A stretch of DNA of 35,499 nucleotides from UKL13-2 sp031431435 (GCA_031431435.1 JANPDI010000222.1:1-35499), one strand, 5' to 3'. Counted from the first letter of the stretch, positions 26,494-35,109 are shown. A program made the numbers and translations. The notes: a model not told the origin generated them from the letters alone.

Positions 26494-27197
26494 GTGTTGT
26501 GTTGCCAACCGCTGAAATGTTGCCGACACCGGAGCGCGGTGTGTGGGTGGCGGCGGCGCGCGACATCAAACTTGCCATGCGCTCCAAGGGTGAGTTGGCG
26601 CAGGCGCTGGTGTTTTTTGTGATTGTGGTGAGCCTGTTCCCACTCGCCATCGGCCCCGAAACAGCGCTGTTGAAACGCATTGCGCCCGGCGTGGTGTGGG
26701 TGTGTGCATTGCTGTCGGTGCTGCTTACCCTGCCACGCATGTTTCAGCAGGACTATACCGATGGCACGCTTGAACAATTGGCGCTGTCGAGGTATCCGTT
26801 ACCGCTGCTGTGTGCCGGTAAAATGGTGGCACACTGGCTGACCACCGGTTTGCCGGTTGCGGTGGTCGCACCACTGCTCGGTTTGCAATTCGGACTCGAT
26901 AGTCGTGAACTCATGGTGGTGGTTGCGGGTCTACTGCTGGGAACGCCGGTATTGACCATGTTGGGCGCAGTCGGCGCGGCGCTGACACTTGGTGTGCGCG
27001 GTGGCTCGATATTGATGGCGTTACTGGTATTGCCCCTTTACATCCCGGTGCTGATATTTGGTGCCGGTGCGGTGGAGTCAACCATGGCGGGTCTTGACGC
27101 CGTGGCCAATCTGTCGCTGCTCGGGGCGCTGGCATTGTCCGGCATGGTCGGTGTGCCGTTTGCGGTTGCATTCGCCGTCAAAATTTCATTGGATTGA
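26490..27197 (+). CDS. ccmB: Heme exporter membrane protein CcmB
   Basis: A 235-residue ABC-2-like permease partner of CcmA. After a short amphipathic start (about 1-30), six hydrophobic helices fill the rest, as in CcmB. The conserved cytosolic stretch with DYTDGTLEQLALS after the second helix is present. The ATG overlaps the ccmA stop (ATGA). Its length is close to the family norm of about 220 residues. Confidence 0.95.
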   Translation: MSVVLPTAEMLPTPERGVWVAAARDIKLAMRSKGELAQALVFFVIVVSLFPLAIGPETALLKRIAPGVVWVCALLSVLLTLPRMFQQDYTDGTLEQLALSRYPLPLLCAGKMVAHWLTTGLPVAVVAPLLGLQFGLDSRELMVVVAGLLLGTPVLTMLGAVGAALTLGVRGGSILMALLVLPLYIPVLIFGAGAVESTMAGLDAVANLSLLGALALSGMVGVPFAVAFAVKISLD

Positions 27198-27210
27198 AGA
27201 CTGGATTGAA

Positions 27211-27960
27211 ATGAGTCTGTTCAAATATTCCGCCCCGTCATCGTTTTACCCGCTCGCCGGCAGGTTGGTGCCCTGGTTTGGCACGCTGGCGTTTTTGTTG
27301 TGCGTGGCGGGCCTCTACATCGGCCTGTTTGTTGCGCCGGAGGATTTTCAGCAGGGTGAGGTCTATCGCATCATCTTTATTCACGTGCCGGCGGCGTGGA
27401 TGGCGATGTTCATCTATCTGGTGATGGCGTTTTATGCGGTGTTGGCGCTCATTTACCAAACCCGTTTGTCGTCGATGATGATGGAAGCGCTCGCACCAAC
27501 CGGCGCCATTTTTACCGCGCTGGCACTTTGGACGGGCGCACTGTGGGGCCGGCCAACCTGGGGTACCTATTGGGCGTGGGACGCGCGCATGACCTCGACA
27601 TTGATTTTGTTGTTCCTGTACGTGGGCTACATTGCCCTGATCAACGCCATTGAAGACAAAAAACGTTCGGACAAAGCCGGCGCGCTGCTGGTGCTGGTGG
27701 GTTCCGTTAACGTACCCATCATCTATTTCTCCGTGAAATGGTGGAACACGCTGCATCAGGGGGCTTCGGTGTCGCTGACGCAGGGCAACAAAATGGCGGC
27801 GACCATGTTGCTGGGAATGCTGGTGATGGCGCTGGCGTGCTGGATGTACACCATTGCGGTGTCGCTGTGCCGGGTGCGTGCGATTATTCTGGAGCGTGAG
27901 AAAAACGCGCAGTGGGTCCGCAACATCAGGGAAGTCAACGACCAATTGAAAGTAACCTGA
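27211..27960 (+). CDS. ccmC: Heme transporter/handling protein CcmC
   Basis: A 249-residue six-helix membrane protein that presents heme to CcmE. The Trp-rich periplasmic motif WGTYWAWDARMTS is present, and the two heme-ligand histidines of the family are His58 (IFIHVP) and His182 (NTLHQ). The start at 27211 lies 13 bases after ccmB and gives the usual length; a longer open frame reaching into ccmB is rejected. Confidence 0.96.
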   Translation: MSLFKYSAPSSFYPLAGRLVPWFGTLAFLLCVAGLYIGLFVAPEDFQQGEVYRIIFIHVPAAWMAMFIYLVMAFYAVLALIYQTRLSSMMMEALAPTGAIFTALALWTGALWGRPTWGTYWAWDARMTSTLILLFLYVGYIALINAIEDKKRSDKAGALLVLVGSVNVPIIYFSVKWWNTLHQGASVSLTQGNKMAATMLLGMLVMALACWMYTIAVSLCRVRAIILEREKNAQWVRNIREVNDQLKVT

Positions 27961-27973
27961 AGGAACCGCAACA

Positions 27974-28150
27974 ATGAACTGGACGGATTTTTTTTCGATG
28001 GATGGCCGCGGTTTTTATGTTTGGGGCTCGTTCGGCGCCTTCCTCGGCTGCATCGTGATCGAAATCGTATTGGTGCGATTGCGCATCCATGGTGCGCAGG
28101 CGGCAGTGCGTGAAGAAGTGGTTGTACAACGGTTGCAGGAGCGCCAGTGA
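27974..28150 (+). CDS. ccmD: Small heme-export accessory protein CcmD
   Basis: A 58-residue protein with one membrane helix (about 16-36) and a charged cytosolic tail. It starts MNWTDFFSMDGRGFYVWGSF, the typical CcmD opening, and AAGGA lies 9 bases before the ATG. CcmD stabilises the CcmABC-CcmE complex during release of holo-CcmE. The stop overlaps the ccmE start (TGATG). Confidence 0.93.
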   Translation: MNWTDFFSMDGRGFYVWGSFGAFLGCIVIEIVLVRLRIHGAQAAVREEVVVQRLQERQ

Positions 28151-28635
28151 TGATGAAGCCAAGACAAAAACGTGTTTTGTGGGTGTTGATCGGCGCCGCG
28201 ATACTTGCCACCGCGGCAACGCTGGTGGTCAATGCGCTGCGTGAAAATCGTGTGTTCTTTTTTACGCCGACACAGGTGTTCGAAGACAAGGCGCCAAAGG
28301 ACCGCACCTTCCGCATCGGCGGTTTGGTCACTGCGGGTAGCGTGCAGCGCAAGACTGACGGCCTCACCGTCTCATTCAGCGTGACCGATACGGCCAAGAC
28401 CATTCCGGTTAGCTATACGGGAATCCTGCCGGATTTATTCAAAGAGGGCAAGGGTGTGGTGGCGCAGGGCAGGGTCGGGGCCGATGGCGTGTTCCGCGCC
28501 TCCGAAGTGCTCGCCAAGCACGACGAAAACTATATGCCGCCGGAAGCGGCAGAGGCATTGAAGCAGGCCGGCAAGCCGATTGAAGCCAGCATGTTCGCCG
28601 GTCAAAAATCGGTCGTGACGCAGGCGGGGAAATGA
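28150..28635 (+). CDS. ccmE: Periplasmic heme chaperone CcmE
   Basis: A 161-residue protein with one N-terminal anchor (about 8-30) and a periplasmic OB-fold. The covalent heme-binding His124 lies in AKHDENYMP, the His-x-x-x-Tyr family signature, with Tyr128 four residues on. AGGAG at 28137-28141 is 8 bases before the ATG at 28150; a GTG one codon earlier is less likely. It carries heme from CcmC to CcmF. A repeat element follows 14 bases after the stop. Confidence 0.96.
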   Translation: MMKPRQKRVLWVLIGAAILATAATLVVNALRENRVFFFTPTQVFEDKAPKDRTFRIGGLVTAGSVQRKTDGLTVSFSVTDTAKTIPVSYTGILPDLFKEGKGVVAQGRVGADGVFRASEVLAKHDENYMPPEAAEALKQAGKPIEASMFAGQKSVVTQAGK

Positions 28636-28648
28636 GAAAGAATTCCTG

Positions 28649-28777
28649 GCCGCAGATAAACGCGGATAAACGCAGATGACTTCCACCCACTCAAACGCAT
28701 TCTTTATCAACATGACACATGTCGGCAGCCAATACTGCCTTAAAAAATATCTGTGTTCATCTGCGTTCATCTGCGGC
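28649..28777. repeat. MITE-like inverted repeat with 10-bp internal periodicity
   Basis: Arms 28649-28677 and 28749-28777 are 29-bp inverted repeats matching at 25 positions. Each arm is itself three copies of a 7-base core (CGCAGAT in the left arm, ATCTGCG in the right) spaced every 10 bases. The 71-base centre holds two small hairpins (ACATG-ACA-CATGT and GGCAG/CTGCC). No open frame is present. It lies inside the ccm operon, where other gaps are negative or tiny, so it looks like an inserted mobile or REP-type element. I recall similar period-10 motifs in diverse bacterial genomes but cannot confirm that here. Confidence 0.8.
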
Positions 28778-28809
28778 TGCCTAAATGCCGCCATCGAAAG
28801 GCCAGGCCA

Positions 28810-30837
28810 ATGATCCCCGAACTCGGTCACTTCTCACTGATTGTTGCACTGTGCCTGGCGATTGCGCTGGGCACGGTGCCGATGATTGGCGCGTTTCGTC
28901 AAAACACCCAATGGATGGCGCTGGCGAGGCCGTTGGCCACCGGACAGTTCGTGTTTGTTCTATTCGCGTTTGCCTGCCTGATTTATTGTTTTGTCACCAG
29001 TGATTTTTCGGTCAAGAACGTGGTGGCAAACTCCAACACAAAACTGCCGGTGTATTACAAAATCACCGCGTCGTGGGGTTCACATGAGGGCAGTTTGCTG
29101 TTGTGGGTGCTGATGCTCACCGGTTGGACGTTTGCCGTGTCTTTGTTCAGCCGCAATCTGCCGCAAGAGGTCATCGCCCGCGTGCTTGCCGTCATGGGCC
29201 TGATCGCCATCGGGTTTTTCTTGTTTATGTTGATGACCTCCAATCCGTTTGACCGGCTGATGCCGGCAGCGCTCGAAGGGCGCGACCTCAATCCGCTGTT
29301 GCAGGATCCCGGCATGATTTACCATCCGCCGATGCTGTACATGGGTTACGTCGGCTTTTCGGTGGCATTCGCGTTTGCGGTGGCGGCATTAATCGGCGGC
29401 AAGCTGGATGCAACATGGGCCCGCTGGTCTCGCCCATGGACCACCGCCGCGTGGATTTTTTTGACGCTCGGTATCGCATTGGGCAGTGCCTGGGCTTATT
29501 ACGAACTCGGCTGGGGCGGCTGGTGGTTCTGGGATCCGGTTGAAAACGCATCGTTTATGCCCTGGCTGGTGGGTACGGCGCTAATTCACTCACTAGCCGT
29601 GACGGAAAAACGCGGCATCTTCAAAAGCTGGACGGTGCTGTTGGCGATCATGGCATTCTCGTTGTCGTTGTTGGGAACGTTCCTGGTGCGCTCGGGCGTG
29701 TTGACCAGCGTTCACGCGTTCGCCACCGACCCCGCGCGCGGCGCATTCATACTTGCGTTTCTGGTGGTGGTGACCGGTGTGTCGCTGGCTTTGTACGCGT
29801 GGCGTGCACCGCAACTGGGACTGGCAAAAATTCCCGGCGGTTTTTCGGGCATTTCGCGCGAATCGTTTTTACTCGCCAACAATGTGTTGTTGGTGGTGGC
29901 GATGCTGGCGGTGATGTTGGGCACCTTGTATCCGCTGTTTCTGGATGCACTCAAGCTCGGCAAAATTTCCGTCGGCCCCCCCTATTTTGATACGGTGTTT
30001 TATCCGTTGATGGCGCCGGCATTATTTCTGATGGCCATCGGCCCGATGGTGTCTTGGCGCAATGCCACGTTGCCCGACTTGTGGACGCGTTTGAAGTGGG
30101 CGCTGGGGGTTGCGATTGCATGTGCGATTGTCACGCCGTTCATCATGGGTAAGTGGTCGTTGCTGGTTGCGTTGGGCTTGTTGCTTGCTTTTTGGATTAT
30201 TGCCGGGTGTGTGGCCGCGCTGGTACATCGTCTGCGCTCGACCGCCGGCGACAACGTATGGATAAAGCTGCGCGCCAACGCGGCGAGTTATTACGGTATG
30301 CATCTGGCGCACGTCGGCATGGCGGTGTTTGTCATCGGTGTCACGTTGGTGCGGGGTTATGAAGTCGAACGCGACGTGCGAATGGCGCCGGGTGACAGCG
30401 TTACAGAAGGCGGTTATACGTTCAAATTTGTCTCCGTTGGCGACAAGGCGGGACCAAACTTTTCCTCGGTCAAAGGCCGCTTCGAGGTCAGTCAGCACGG
30501 CCGGGTGGTCGAGGTGCTGAGCCCCGAGAAACGGACTTATTTTGCGTCCGGCCAGACCATGACCGAAGCCGCGATCGATTCCGGTTTTACCCGCGACCTT
30601 TATGTGGCGCTTGGCGAACCGGTTGAGAATGCAGTTGACGGCGCGTGGGGTGTGCGTATTTATATCAAGCCGTTTATCGATTGGATTTGGGCGGGTTGCA
30701 TCCTGATGGCGCTGGGCGGCGCATTTGCAATTGGTGACAAGCGATATCGTGTGCGTGTTAAGTCACCTGTACCCGCCACCACCCCGGCCGGAACCGGTGC
30801 GGGTCGTGACGGCGCAACGCCGCAGGCTGCCGAATGA
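28810..30837 (+). CDS. ccmF: Cytochrome c heme lyase subunit CcmF
   Basis: A 675-residue polytopic membrane protein that, with CcmH, attaches heme to apocytochromes. The periplasmic WWD domain is at residues 235-252 (WGGWWFWDPVENASFMPW). The many-helix layout, the late periplasmic loop and a final helix near the C-terminus fit CcmF. The start at 28810 has GAAAGG 8 bases upstream; an in-frame TTG at 28753 lies inside the repeat and is rejected. Its stop overlaps ccmG (ATGA). Confidence 0.96.
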   Translation: MIPELGHFSLIVALCLAIALGTVPMIGAFRQNTQWMALARPLATGQFVFVLFAFACLIYCFVTSDFSVKNVVANSNTKLPVYYKITASWGSHEGSLLLWVLMLTGWTFAVSLFSRNLPQEVIARVLAVMGLIAIGFFLFMLMTSNPFDRLMPAALEGRDLNPLLQDPGMIYHPPMLYMGYVGFSVAFAFAVAALIGGKLDATWARWSRPWTTAAWIFLTLGIALGSAWAYYELGWGGWWFWDPVENASFMPWLVGTALIHSLAVTEKRGIFKSWTVLLAIMAFSLSLLGTFLVRSGVLTSVHAFATDPARGAFILAFLVVVTGVSLALYAWRAPQLGLAKIPGGFSGISRESFLLANNVLLVVAMLAVMLGTLYPLFLDALKLGKISVGPPYFDTVFYPLMAPALFLMAIGPMVSWRNATLPDLWTRLKWALGVAIACAIVTPFIMGKWSLLVALGLLLAFWIIAGCVAALVHRLRSTAGDNVWIKLRANAASYYGMHLAHVGMAVFVIGVTLVRGYEVERDVRMAPGDSVTEGGYTFKFVSVGDKAGPNFSSVKGRFEVSQHGRVVEVLSPEKRTYFASGQTMTEAAIDSGFTRDLYVALGEPVENAVDGAWGVRIYIKPFIDWIWAGCILMALGGAFAIGDKRYRVRVKSPVPATTPAGTGAGRDGATPQAAE

Positions 30838-31397
30838 GCGACGTCAGACCGTCCAACGTGAAGCGGGCATGGCAGTTTTTTTTGCCGCTGGCGATTTTTT
30901 TTGCGCTTGTCTGGTTTTTGTATCAGGGGCTGTTCCTGAATCCGCGCGAAGTGCCATCGGCATTGATTGACAAACCGGCACCACAATTCAGCCTGCCGGT
31001 TTTGCACGATCCCGCAACCAAATTTTCCGGCAGCGAACTCAAGGGCCAGGTATGGCTTCTCAACGTCTGGGGCAGTTGGTGCGCCTCGTGCCGGTACGAA
31101 CATCCGTTCCTCAATGATCTGGCCAAACAGCAGGTACTGCCGATCATTGGTTTCAACTGGAAGGATGATCCGGCTGCGGCGAAAGGCTGGCTGGCGAAGT
31201 ACGGCGACCCCTACCGGCTGAGCGTGAGTGACCTTGACGGACGCGTGGCGATCGATTGGGGTGTGTATGGCGCGCCAGAGACTTTTGTCATCGACAAGGC
31301 GGGCAAGGTTCGCCACAAACATACCGGCCCGATCGACGCAAAGGTGCTTAATGACACGCTGCTGCCGCTTATTTTGTCGTTGAAAAAATTGCCCTAG
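30834..31397 (+). CDS. ccmG: Thiol:disulfide oxidoreductase CcmG (DsbE)
   Basis: A 187-residue membrane-anchored thioredoxin-fold protein that reduces apocytochrome c (or CcmH) before heme attachment. The anchor is at about 14-34, the active site WCASC has Cys83 and Cys86, and the cis-proline loop YGAPETFVID is present. The acidic GFNWKDD segment characteristic of CcmG is also visible. The ATG overlaps the ccmF stop. Confidence 0.95.
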   Translation: MSDVRPSNVKRAWQFFLPLAIFFALVWFLYQGLFLNPREVPSALIDKPAPQFSLPVLHDPATKFSGSELKGQVWLLNVWGSWCASCRYEHPFLNDLAKQQVLPIIGFNWKDDPAAAKGWLAKYGDPYRLSVSDLDGRVAIDWGVYGAPETFVIDKAGKVRHKHTGPIDAKVLNDTLLPLILSLKKLP

Positions 31398-31539
31398 CAG
31401 CCCACAATCACCCATGATGCGCTCCCAATGGTCAGCCACCGAAATGAAAAACACCAATAGAGACGGGCATTTCCAGATGTTTTTGCTTGAAAAGTCCCGT
31501 CCAATATGGCGTTTTGATTCCTTGAGGCTGTTTTTGACG

Positions 31540-32073
31540 ATGCCGTTTTGTGTCCCGGGTTGCGCGGCACCGGGTCGCGCGGCATTAACCCGCGCGCGCC
31601 GGTCGATCAGTGGCGCATTATTGCTTGGCCTGATATTGGCCGGCTTGACAATGCCGGTGTTGGCGCAGGTGCAAACACCGGCGGCGGATCTGCCTTCGCC
31701 CGCGTTGGCGCAGCGCCTGAAGAAACTCGAAAGTGAATTGCGTTGTTTGGTTTGTCAAAACCAGACGCTGGCGGAGTCGCCGGCCGGGTTGGCCGGTGAT
31801 TTACGCCGCGAGGTACGCACGCTGATTGAGCAAGGCAAGAGTGACGATGAAATCAAAACCTACTTGCAGGCGCGCTACGGCGACTTTGTGTTGTACCGGC
31901 CGCCGGTTGATCGCAAGACATTCCTGCTTTGGTTCGGGCCGTTTGTATTGCTTGCTGGCGGCGCATTGCTGTTATGGTGGATGGCGCGCCGCCGCAAACA
32001 GGCGATAGGTTTGCCGGACACGCGCGATGCCAATGCGACGGCACAAGCACGAAATTTATTGAACGACGAGTGA
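31540..32073 (+). CDS. ccmH: Cytochrome c maturation protein CcmH
   Basis: A 177-residue protein with the CcmH active site LRCLVCQNQ (Cys69, Cys72), a following helical bundle, and a C-terminal membrane helix at about 128-150, ending in a charged tail. It holds apocytochrome thiols for ligation with CcmF. The start is uncertain: ATG 31540 and TTG 31534 (with GAGG 6 bases before it) both precede the signal sequence. The mature region begins at VQTPAADL. The N-terminus before the hydrophobic run is about 25 residues longer than usual. Uniquely in this operon it is separated from its neighbour by more than 100 bases (31398-31539), which hold no convincing feature. CcmI is a separate gene here, unlike the CcmH-CcmI fusion of enterobacteria. 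Confidence 0.92.
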   Translation: MPFCVPGCAAPGRAALTRARRSISGALLLGLILAGLTMPVLAQVQTPAADLPSPALAQRLKKLESELRCLVCQNQTLAESPAGLAGDLRREVRTLIEQGKSDDEIKTYLQARYGDFVLYRPPVDRKTFLLWFGPFVLLAGGALLLWWMARRRKQAIGLPDTRDANATAQARNLLNDE

Positions 32074-32081
32074 GAACAAAC

Positions 32082-32546
32082 ATGATTGTTGACGACATCG
32101 CCGACATCCGCCGAATCTTGAAAACACATAAGACCATCGCCGTGGTGGGTTTATCCGCAAGCTGGTGGCGACCGAGTTTTTTCGCCGCCAAATATATGCA
32201 GCAACACGGCTATCGCATCATTCCGGTTAACCCGGCCTACACCGAGGTGCTGGGTGAACGGTGTTACCCGACGCTGTCAGCCATCCCTGAGAAGGTTGAG
32301 ATGGTGGATTGCTTCCGCAAGGCCGCGGAGATCGGCCCACTGGCGGAAGAAGCCATCGCAATCGGCGCAACGTGTTTGTGGATGCAGCTTGGCGTGGTGA
32401 ACACCGATGCCGCCGCAGCGGCGTCAAACGCGGGCCTCGATGTGGTGATGGACCGGTGTGTGAAAATCGAACACGGCAGGCTGTTTGGTGGGTTGAATTT
32501 TGCCGGCGTCAACACCGGGATTATTTCAGCCAAAAGGCCGGTTTGA
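32082..32546 (+). CDS. CoA-binding domain protein (YccU-like)
   Basis: A 154-residue single-domain Rossmann-like protein starting at 32082, 8 bases after ccmH, with a weak TGAG ribosome site. The CoA_binding pattern is clear: TIAVVGLSASWWRPSF at the first strand-loop, YRIIPVNPAY in the second strand, and ATCLWMQLGV later. Small YccU-type proteins bind CoA but their function is not established. Likely the last gene of the ccm transcript, before the hairpins at 32534-32595. Confidence 0.87.
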   Translation: MIVDDIADIRRILKTHKTIAVVGLSASWWRPSFFAAKYMQQHGYRIIPVNPAYTEVLGERCYPTLSAIPEKVEMVDCFRKAAEIGPLAEEAIAIGATCLWMQLGVVNTDAAAAASNAGLDVVMDRCVKIEHGRLFGGLNFAGVNTGIISAKRPV

Positions 32547-32595
32547 CCGGCTTTCCCGGCGGTAAACCTCAAACCTGCCGGCGGGGGAATTTTTT
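32534..32595 (+). terminator. Tandem hairpins and T-tract after the ccm/CoA-binding operon
   Basis: A 9-bp hairpin (32534-32542/32546-32554, one G-T pair) contains the stop codon of the CoA-binding gene. A second hairpin (32556-32563/32573-32581, one bulge) is followed after a G-rich spacer by six Ts (32590-32595). It reads as a rho-independent terminator of moderate quality, since the T-run is a few bases away from the stem. Confidence 0.55.
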
Positions 32596-32617
32596 ACCAG
32601 GATTGTTGTCATTGTCA

Positions 32618-32664
32618 TATTGGTGTCGCGAATTGCCATTGGTGCGGGCGACACAACACCAATA
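32618..32664. repeat. Inverted repeat upstream of nfeD
   Basis: The 9-base arms TATTGGTGT (32618-32626) and ACACCAATA (32656-32664) are perfect inverted repeats. An alternative inner pairing joins GTGTCGC (32623-32629) with GCGACAC (32648-32654). A third ATTGGTG copy is at 32638-32644. It could be a regulator-binding site or an mRNA structure just before the nfeD-SPFH pair. No known operator is recognised. Confidence 0.45.
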
Positions 32665-32696
32665 GAAACAAAACAACAATAAGAAAGGAGTTTCAA

Positions 32697-33110
32697 ATGG
32701 CAGCATATCTATTTTGGGCAATTGCAGGGTTTGTACTCATCATCGCCGAACTGCTGACGGGCACCTTTTACCTGTTGGTGTTTGGTGTGGCTGCGCTGGC
32801 AGGCGCATTGGTCGCCTGGTTGGGTGGTGAGTTTTGGCTGCAGGTGGTTGTCACCGCCGCAACCGTGTTGGTCGGAATTTATTTGGTGCATCGCTGGTGG
32901 CAACGTCATCCGAAAGAATCCGGCGGACAAAACAGTCTTGAAGTCGGCCAGACCGTGGTGTTCGAAAGTTGGGTCAATCAAGCCAGCGGTACGGCGCGGG
33001 TCAAGTATCGCGGTGCGTCGTGGGACGCCAAAGTCAGCGGCGATCCAAGCGCCGACGGTGTTTTGACCATCACTGCCACGGAGCAGGGCGTGTTATTGGT
33101 TTCTGCTTGA
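32697..33110 (+). CDS. NfeD-family membrane protein
   Basis: A 137-residue protein with a strong ribosome site (AAAGGAG, 6 bases before the ATG). Three membrane helices lie within residues 1-65, followed by the NfeD OB-fold domain (about 78-137) with the typical G-x-x-G-x-A-x-V-x-x-[YR]-G-x-x-W pattern. It is the short form without the ClpP-like protease part. It is paired with the SPFH gene downstream, the usual arrangement, and probably helps organise a membrane microdomain complex. Confidence 0.92.
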   Translation: MAAYLFWAIAGFVLIIAELLTGTFYLLVFGVAALAGALVAWLGGEFWLQVVVTAATVLVGIYLVHRWWQRHPKESGGQNSLEVGQTVVFESWVNQASGTARVKYRGASWDAKVSGDPSADGVLTITATEQGVLLVSA

Positions 33111-33169
33111 TCATTCCGCCCGCCATTAAAAGCCGCAGCCTCACAGCCAATAACAAAAGGAGTGTCCCC

Positions 33170-34165
33170 ATGTTTGTCAAATTTGCCGCCGTCATGATTG
33201 CGACCGTTGCGTTGTATGCCACGCCCGGGTTTTCCGGCTACGCAATTCCGTTTTTTTTACTCGCGGCCATCATTGTGTTTGTCATCGAAGGCGTGCGGAT
33301 TGTCCCGCAACAAAGTGCCTGGGTGGTTGAGCGTTTGGGCAAATTTCACGGCACCTTGCTGCCGGGCTTAAACGTGATTGTGCCGTTCATCGATCGCGTG
33401 CAATATCGCCACAGCCTCAAAGAGGTGCCGCTGGATATTCCTGAACAGGTCTGTATCACCAAAGACAACACGCAACTTGCCGTTGACGGCATCATCTATT
33501 TTCAGGTGATGGACCCAAAACTCGCCAGCTACGGTTCGTCTGATTACATCATGGCGATCACCCAATTGGCGCAGACCGCATTGCGTTCGGAAATCGGCAA
33601 AATGGAGCTCGACAAAACATTTGAAAGCCGCGACGAAATCAACCGCCAGATTGTTTCGGTGCTCGACGAAGCCGGCCGCACCTGGGGCATCAAAGTGCTG
33701 CGTTATGAAATCAAGAGTCTCACGCCGCCCGAATCGATCCTGCGCTCGATGCAGGCACAAATCACCGCCGAGCGTGAAAAGCGCGCACTGATCGCCAAAT
33801 CAGAAGGTCTGCGCCAGGAGGAAATCAACATCGCCGACGGCAAGCGGCAGGCGGCAATTCTCGAGTCGGAAGGCGACAAACAAGCGGCGATCAATCGCGC
33901 CCAGGGTGAAGCCGTTGCGTTGACCACAGTTGCCGATGCCACCGCGTTGGCGGTGCGGGTGGTGGCGGTCGCGTTGGATGCGCCCGGTGGCCAGCAGGCG
34001 GCCAATTTGAAGATCGCCGAAAAGTATGTCGAACAATTCGGTCATCTCGCCAAAGCCGGCAATACACTGATCGTGCCGTCGAATATCGCCGATGTGGCGT
34101 CAATGGTGTCGACCGCGATGACGGTGCTGGATAAAACCCGCACAACACCTGGCGCAAAAAACTAA
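33170..34165 (+). CDS. SPFH/band 7 (stomatin-like) protein, QmcA type
   Basis: A 331-residue membrane-anchored SPFH protein. It has a double hydrophobic N-terminus (about 5-40), an SPFH domain at about 45-200 (VPQQSAWVVERLGKFH, LLPGLNVIVPFIDRV), a coiled coil rich in Ala, Glu and Lys at about 205-270, and a C-terminal segment. AAAAGGAG lies 7 bases before the ATG at 33170. Such proteins oligomerise into membrane rings with an NfeD partner and modulate membrane proteases. It closes the two-gene unit, 59 bases after nfeD. Confidence 0.93.
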   Translation: MFVKFAAVMIATVALYATPGFSGYAIPFFLLAAIIVFVIEGVRIVPQQSAWVVERLGKFHGTLLPGLNVIVPFIDRVQYRHSLKEVPLDIPEQVCITKDNTQLAVDGIIYFQVMDPKLASYGSSDYIMAITQLAQTALRSEIGKMELDKTFESRDEINRQIVSVLDEAGRTWGIKVLRYEIKSLTPPESILRSMQAQITAEREKRALIAKSEGLRQEEINIADGKRQAAILESEGDKQAAINRAQGEAVALTTVADATALAVRVVAVALDAPGGQQAANLKIAEKYVEQFGHLAKAGNTLIVPSNIADVASMVSTAMTVLDKTRTTPGAKN

Positions 34166-34178
34166 ACTAAGGTGGTCC

Positions 34179-34201
34179 CCCGGCGGGCGCCATGCGCCGG
34201 G
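34179..34201. terminator. GC-rich hairpin between convergent genes
   Basis: A perfect 7-bp stem CCCGGCG/CGCCGGG with a 9-base loop lies between the SPFH gene and the oppositely oriented membrane-protein gene. There is no T-tract on either side, so termination is plausible by position but not by sequence. Confidence 0.35.
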
Positions 34202-34243
34202 CTGCCGCGTTGATTCGGACCGGCGAGACGGCATTCGACCTGC

Positions 34244-35053
34244 TTAACGCGCGCATTTGTGAATCGCGACATAGGCTTTTTCAGCGACGTCGTCATCGAG
34301 CAGGCAGACAAAGCCGTCGATCAACATCTTCGGCGCACGTTTGTCGCGCAGACCCGCCAGCAGTTCATTGACCATCAGTTTTCGTTTGTCGTTGGGCTGC
34401 GACAGAATCTGTTCAAGCGTGCCGTGCATGTTGGCATCTTCGCAGGCACCCAATAGCATGCTGACGAACCCGTCGATATCGGCAAACGTTGTCTGCGGCG
34501 TGATGCGCTGAAAACCATGTTTATCGGTGAGTTTTTTGAACTCACGGCGCGAAAGTAAATAACCGGTCAACAGCAACGGTATCCACAACAGTCCCCAAAC
34601 AGCCGATTTCATCGCGGCAACGGCGGCGGCGTCGTTCTGACGCGCCAGGGCGATCAACGCGTCTGCACGCCATTGGACTTCCAACTCGGTCGGCGCAAAA
34701 CGGACCAACTCACCGTTTGGCGATGGGTAGTCCGAATATGTTCCGTTGGCCAAAAACGTGTATCGCGCGGCCACTCTTTTTGTCGGTGTGCCGCTGACAT
34801 TGCCGCTTCGGCTGCGCATCACCGGTTGGTTGACAATTTCCATCATGCGCTCGGCTTCTGGTTTCGCAAGCTGCCGGTACTGGCTGTAATACATCACGTT
34901 GAGAGTTCCACATACGACAATTGACGCGACCAAAAATAAAACGGCACGTCTGGCAAATCCATAAATCACCAAGCGATATGTATTGCTCGACAACACCGGC
35001 GCAATCAGCAAGACAATGACAAATTCAAACAGGGTCGGGATTGCCAAATTCAT
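34244..35053 (-). CDS. Membrane protein of unknown family
   Basis: A 269-residue protein with AAAGGAA about 6 bases before the ATG at 35053. Two hydrophobic segments near the N-terminus (about 6-22 and 36-54) and one near 150-167 enclose a periplasmic-side region of about 95 residues. A cytosolic helical C-terminal part of about 100 residues follows (rich in Asp, Lys and Leu, containing QTTFADIDGFVSMLL). I do not recognise a family or catalytic motif. It lies 56 bases downstream of the SPOR-like gene and may share its transcript. Confidence 0.75.
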   Translation of the reverse strand: MNLAIPTLFEFVIVLLIAPVLSSNTYRLVIYGFARRAVLFLVASIVVCGTLNVMYYSQYRQLAKPEAERMMEIVNQPVMRSRSGNVSGTPTKRVAARYTFLANGTYSDYPSPNGELVRFAPTELEVQWRADALIALARQNDAAAVAAMKSAVWGLLWIPLLLTGYLLSRREFKKLTDKHGFQRITPQTTFADIDGFVSMLLGACEDANMHGTLEQILSQPNDKRKLMVNELLAGLRDKRAPKMLIDGFVCLLDDDVAEKAYVAIHKCAR

Positions 35054-35109
35054 TATTATTCCTTTCGCGCAAATCTATTGGTGCCGGTGAACGGCAACAA
35101 GCGGGGGGA

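Noticed and set aside
27058..27210. N-terminal extension of CcmC into ccmB
   Set aside because: It would overlap ccmB by more than 130 bases; the ATG at 27211 gives the normal length.
31398..31539. Small gene between ccmG and ccmH
   Set aside because: Open frames here lack ribosome sites and protein-like composition; the stretch is best left as spacer or part of an uncertain ccmH start.
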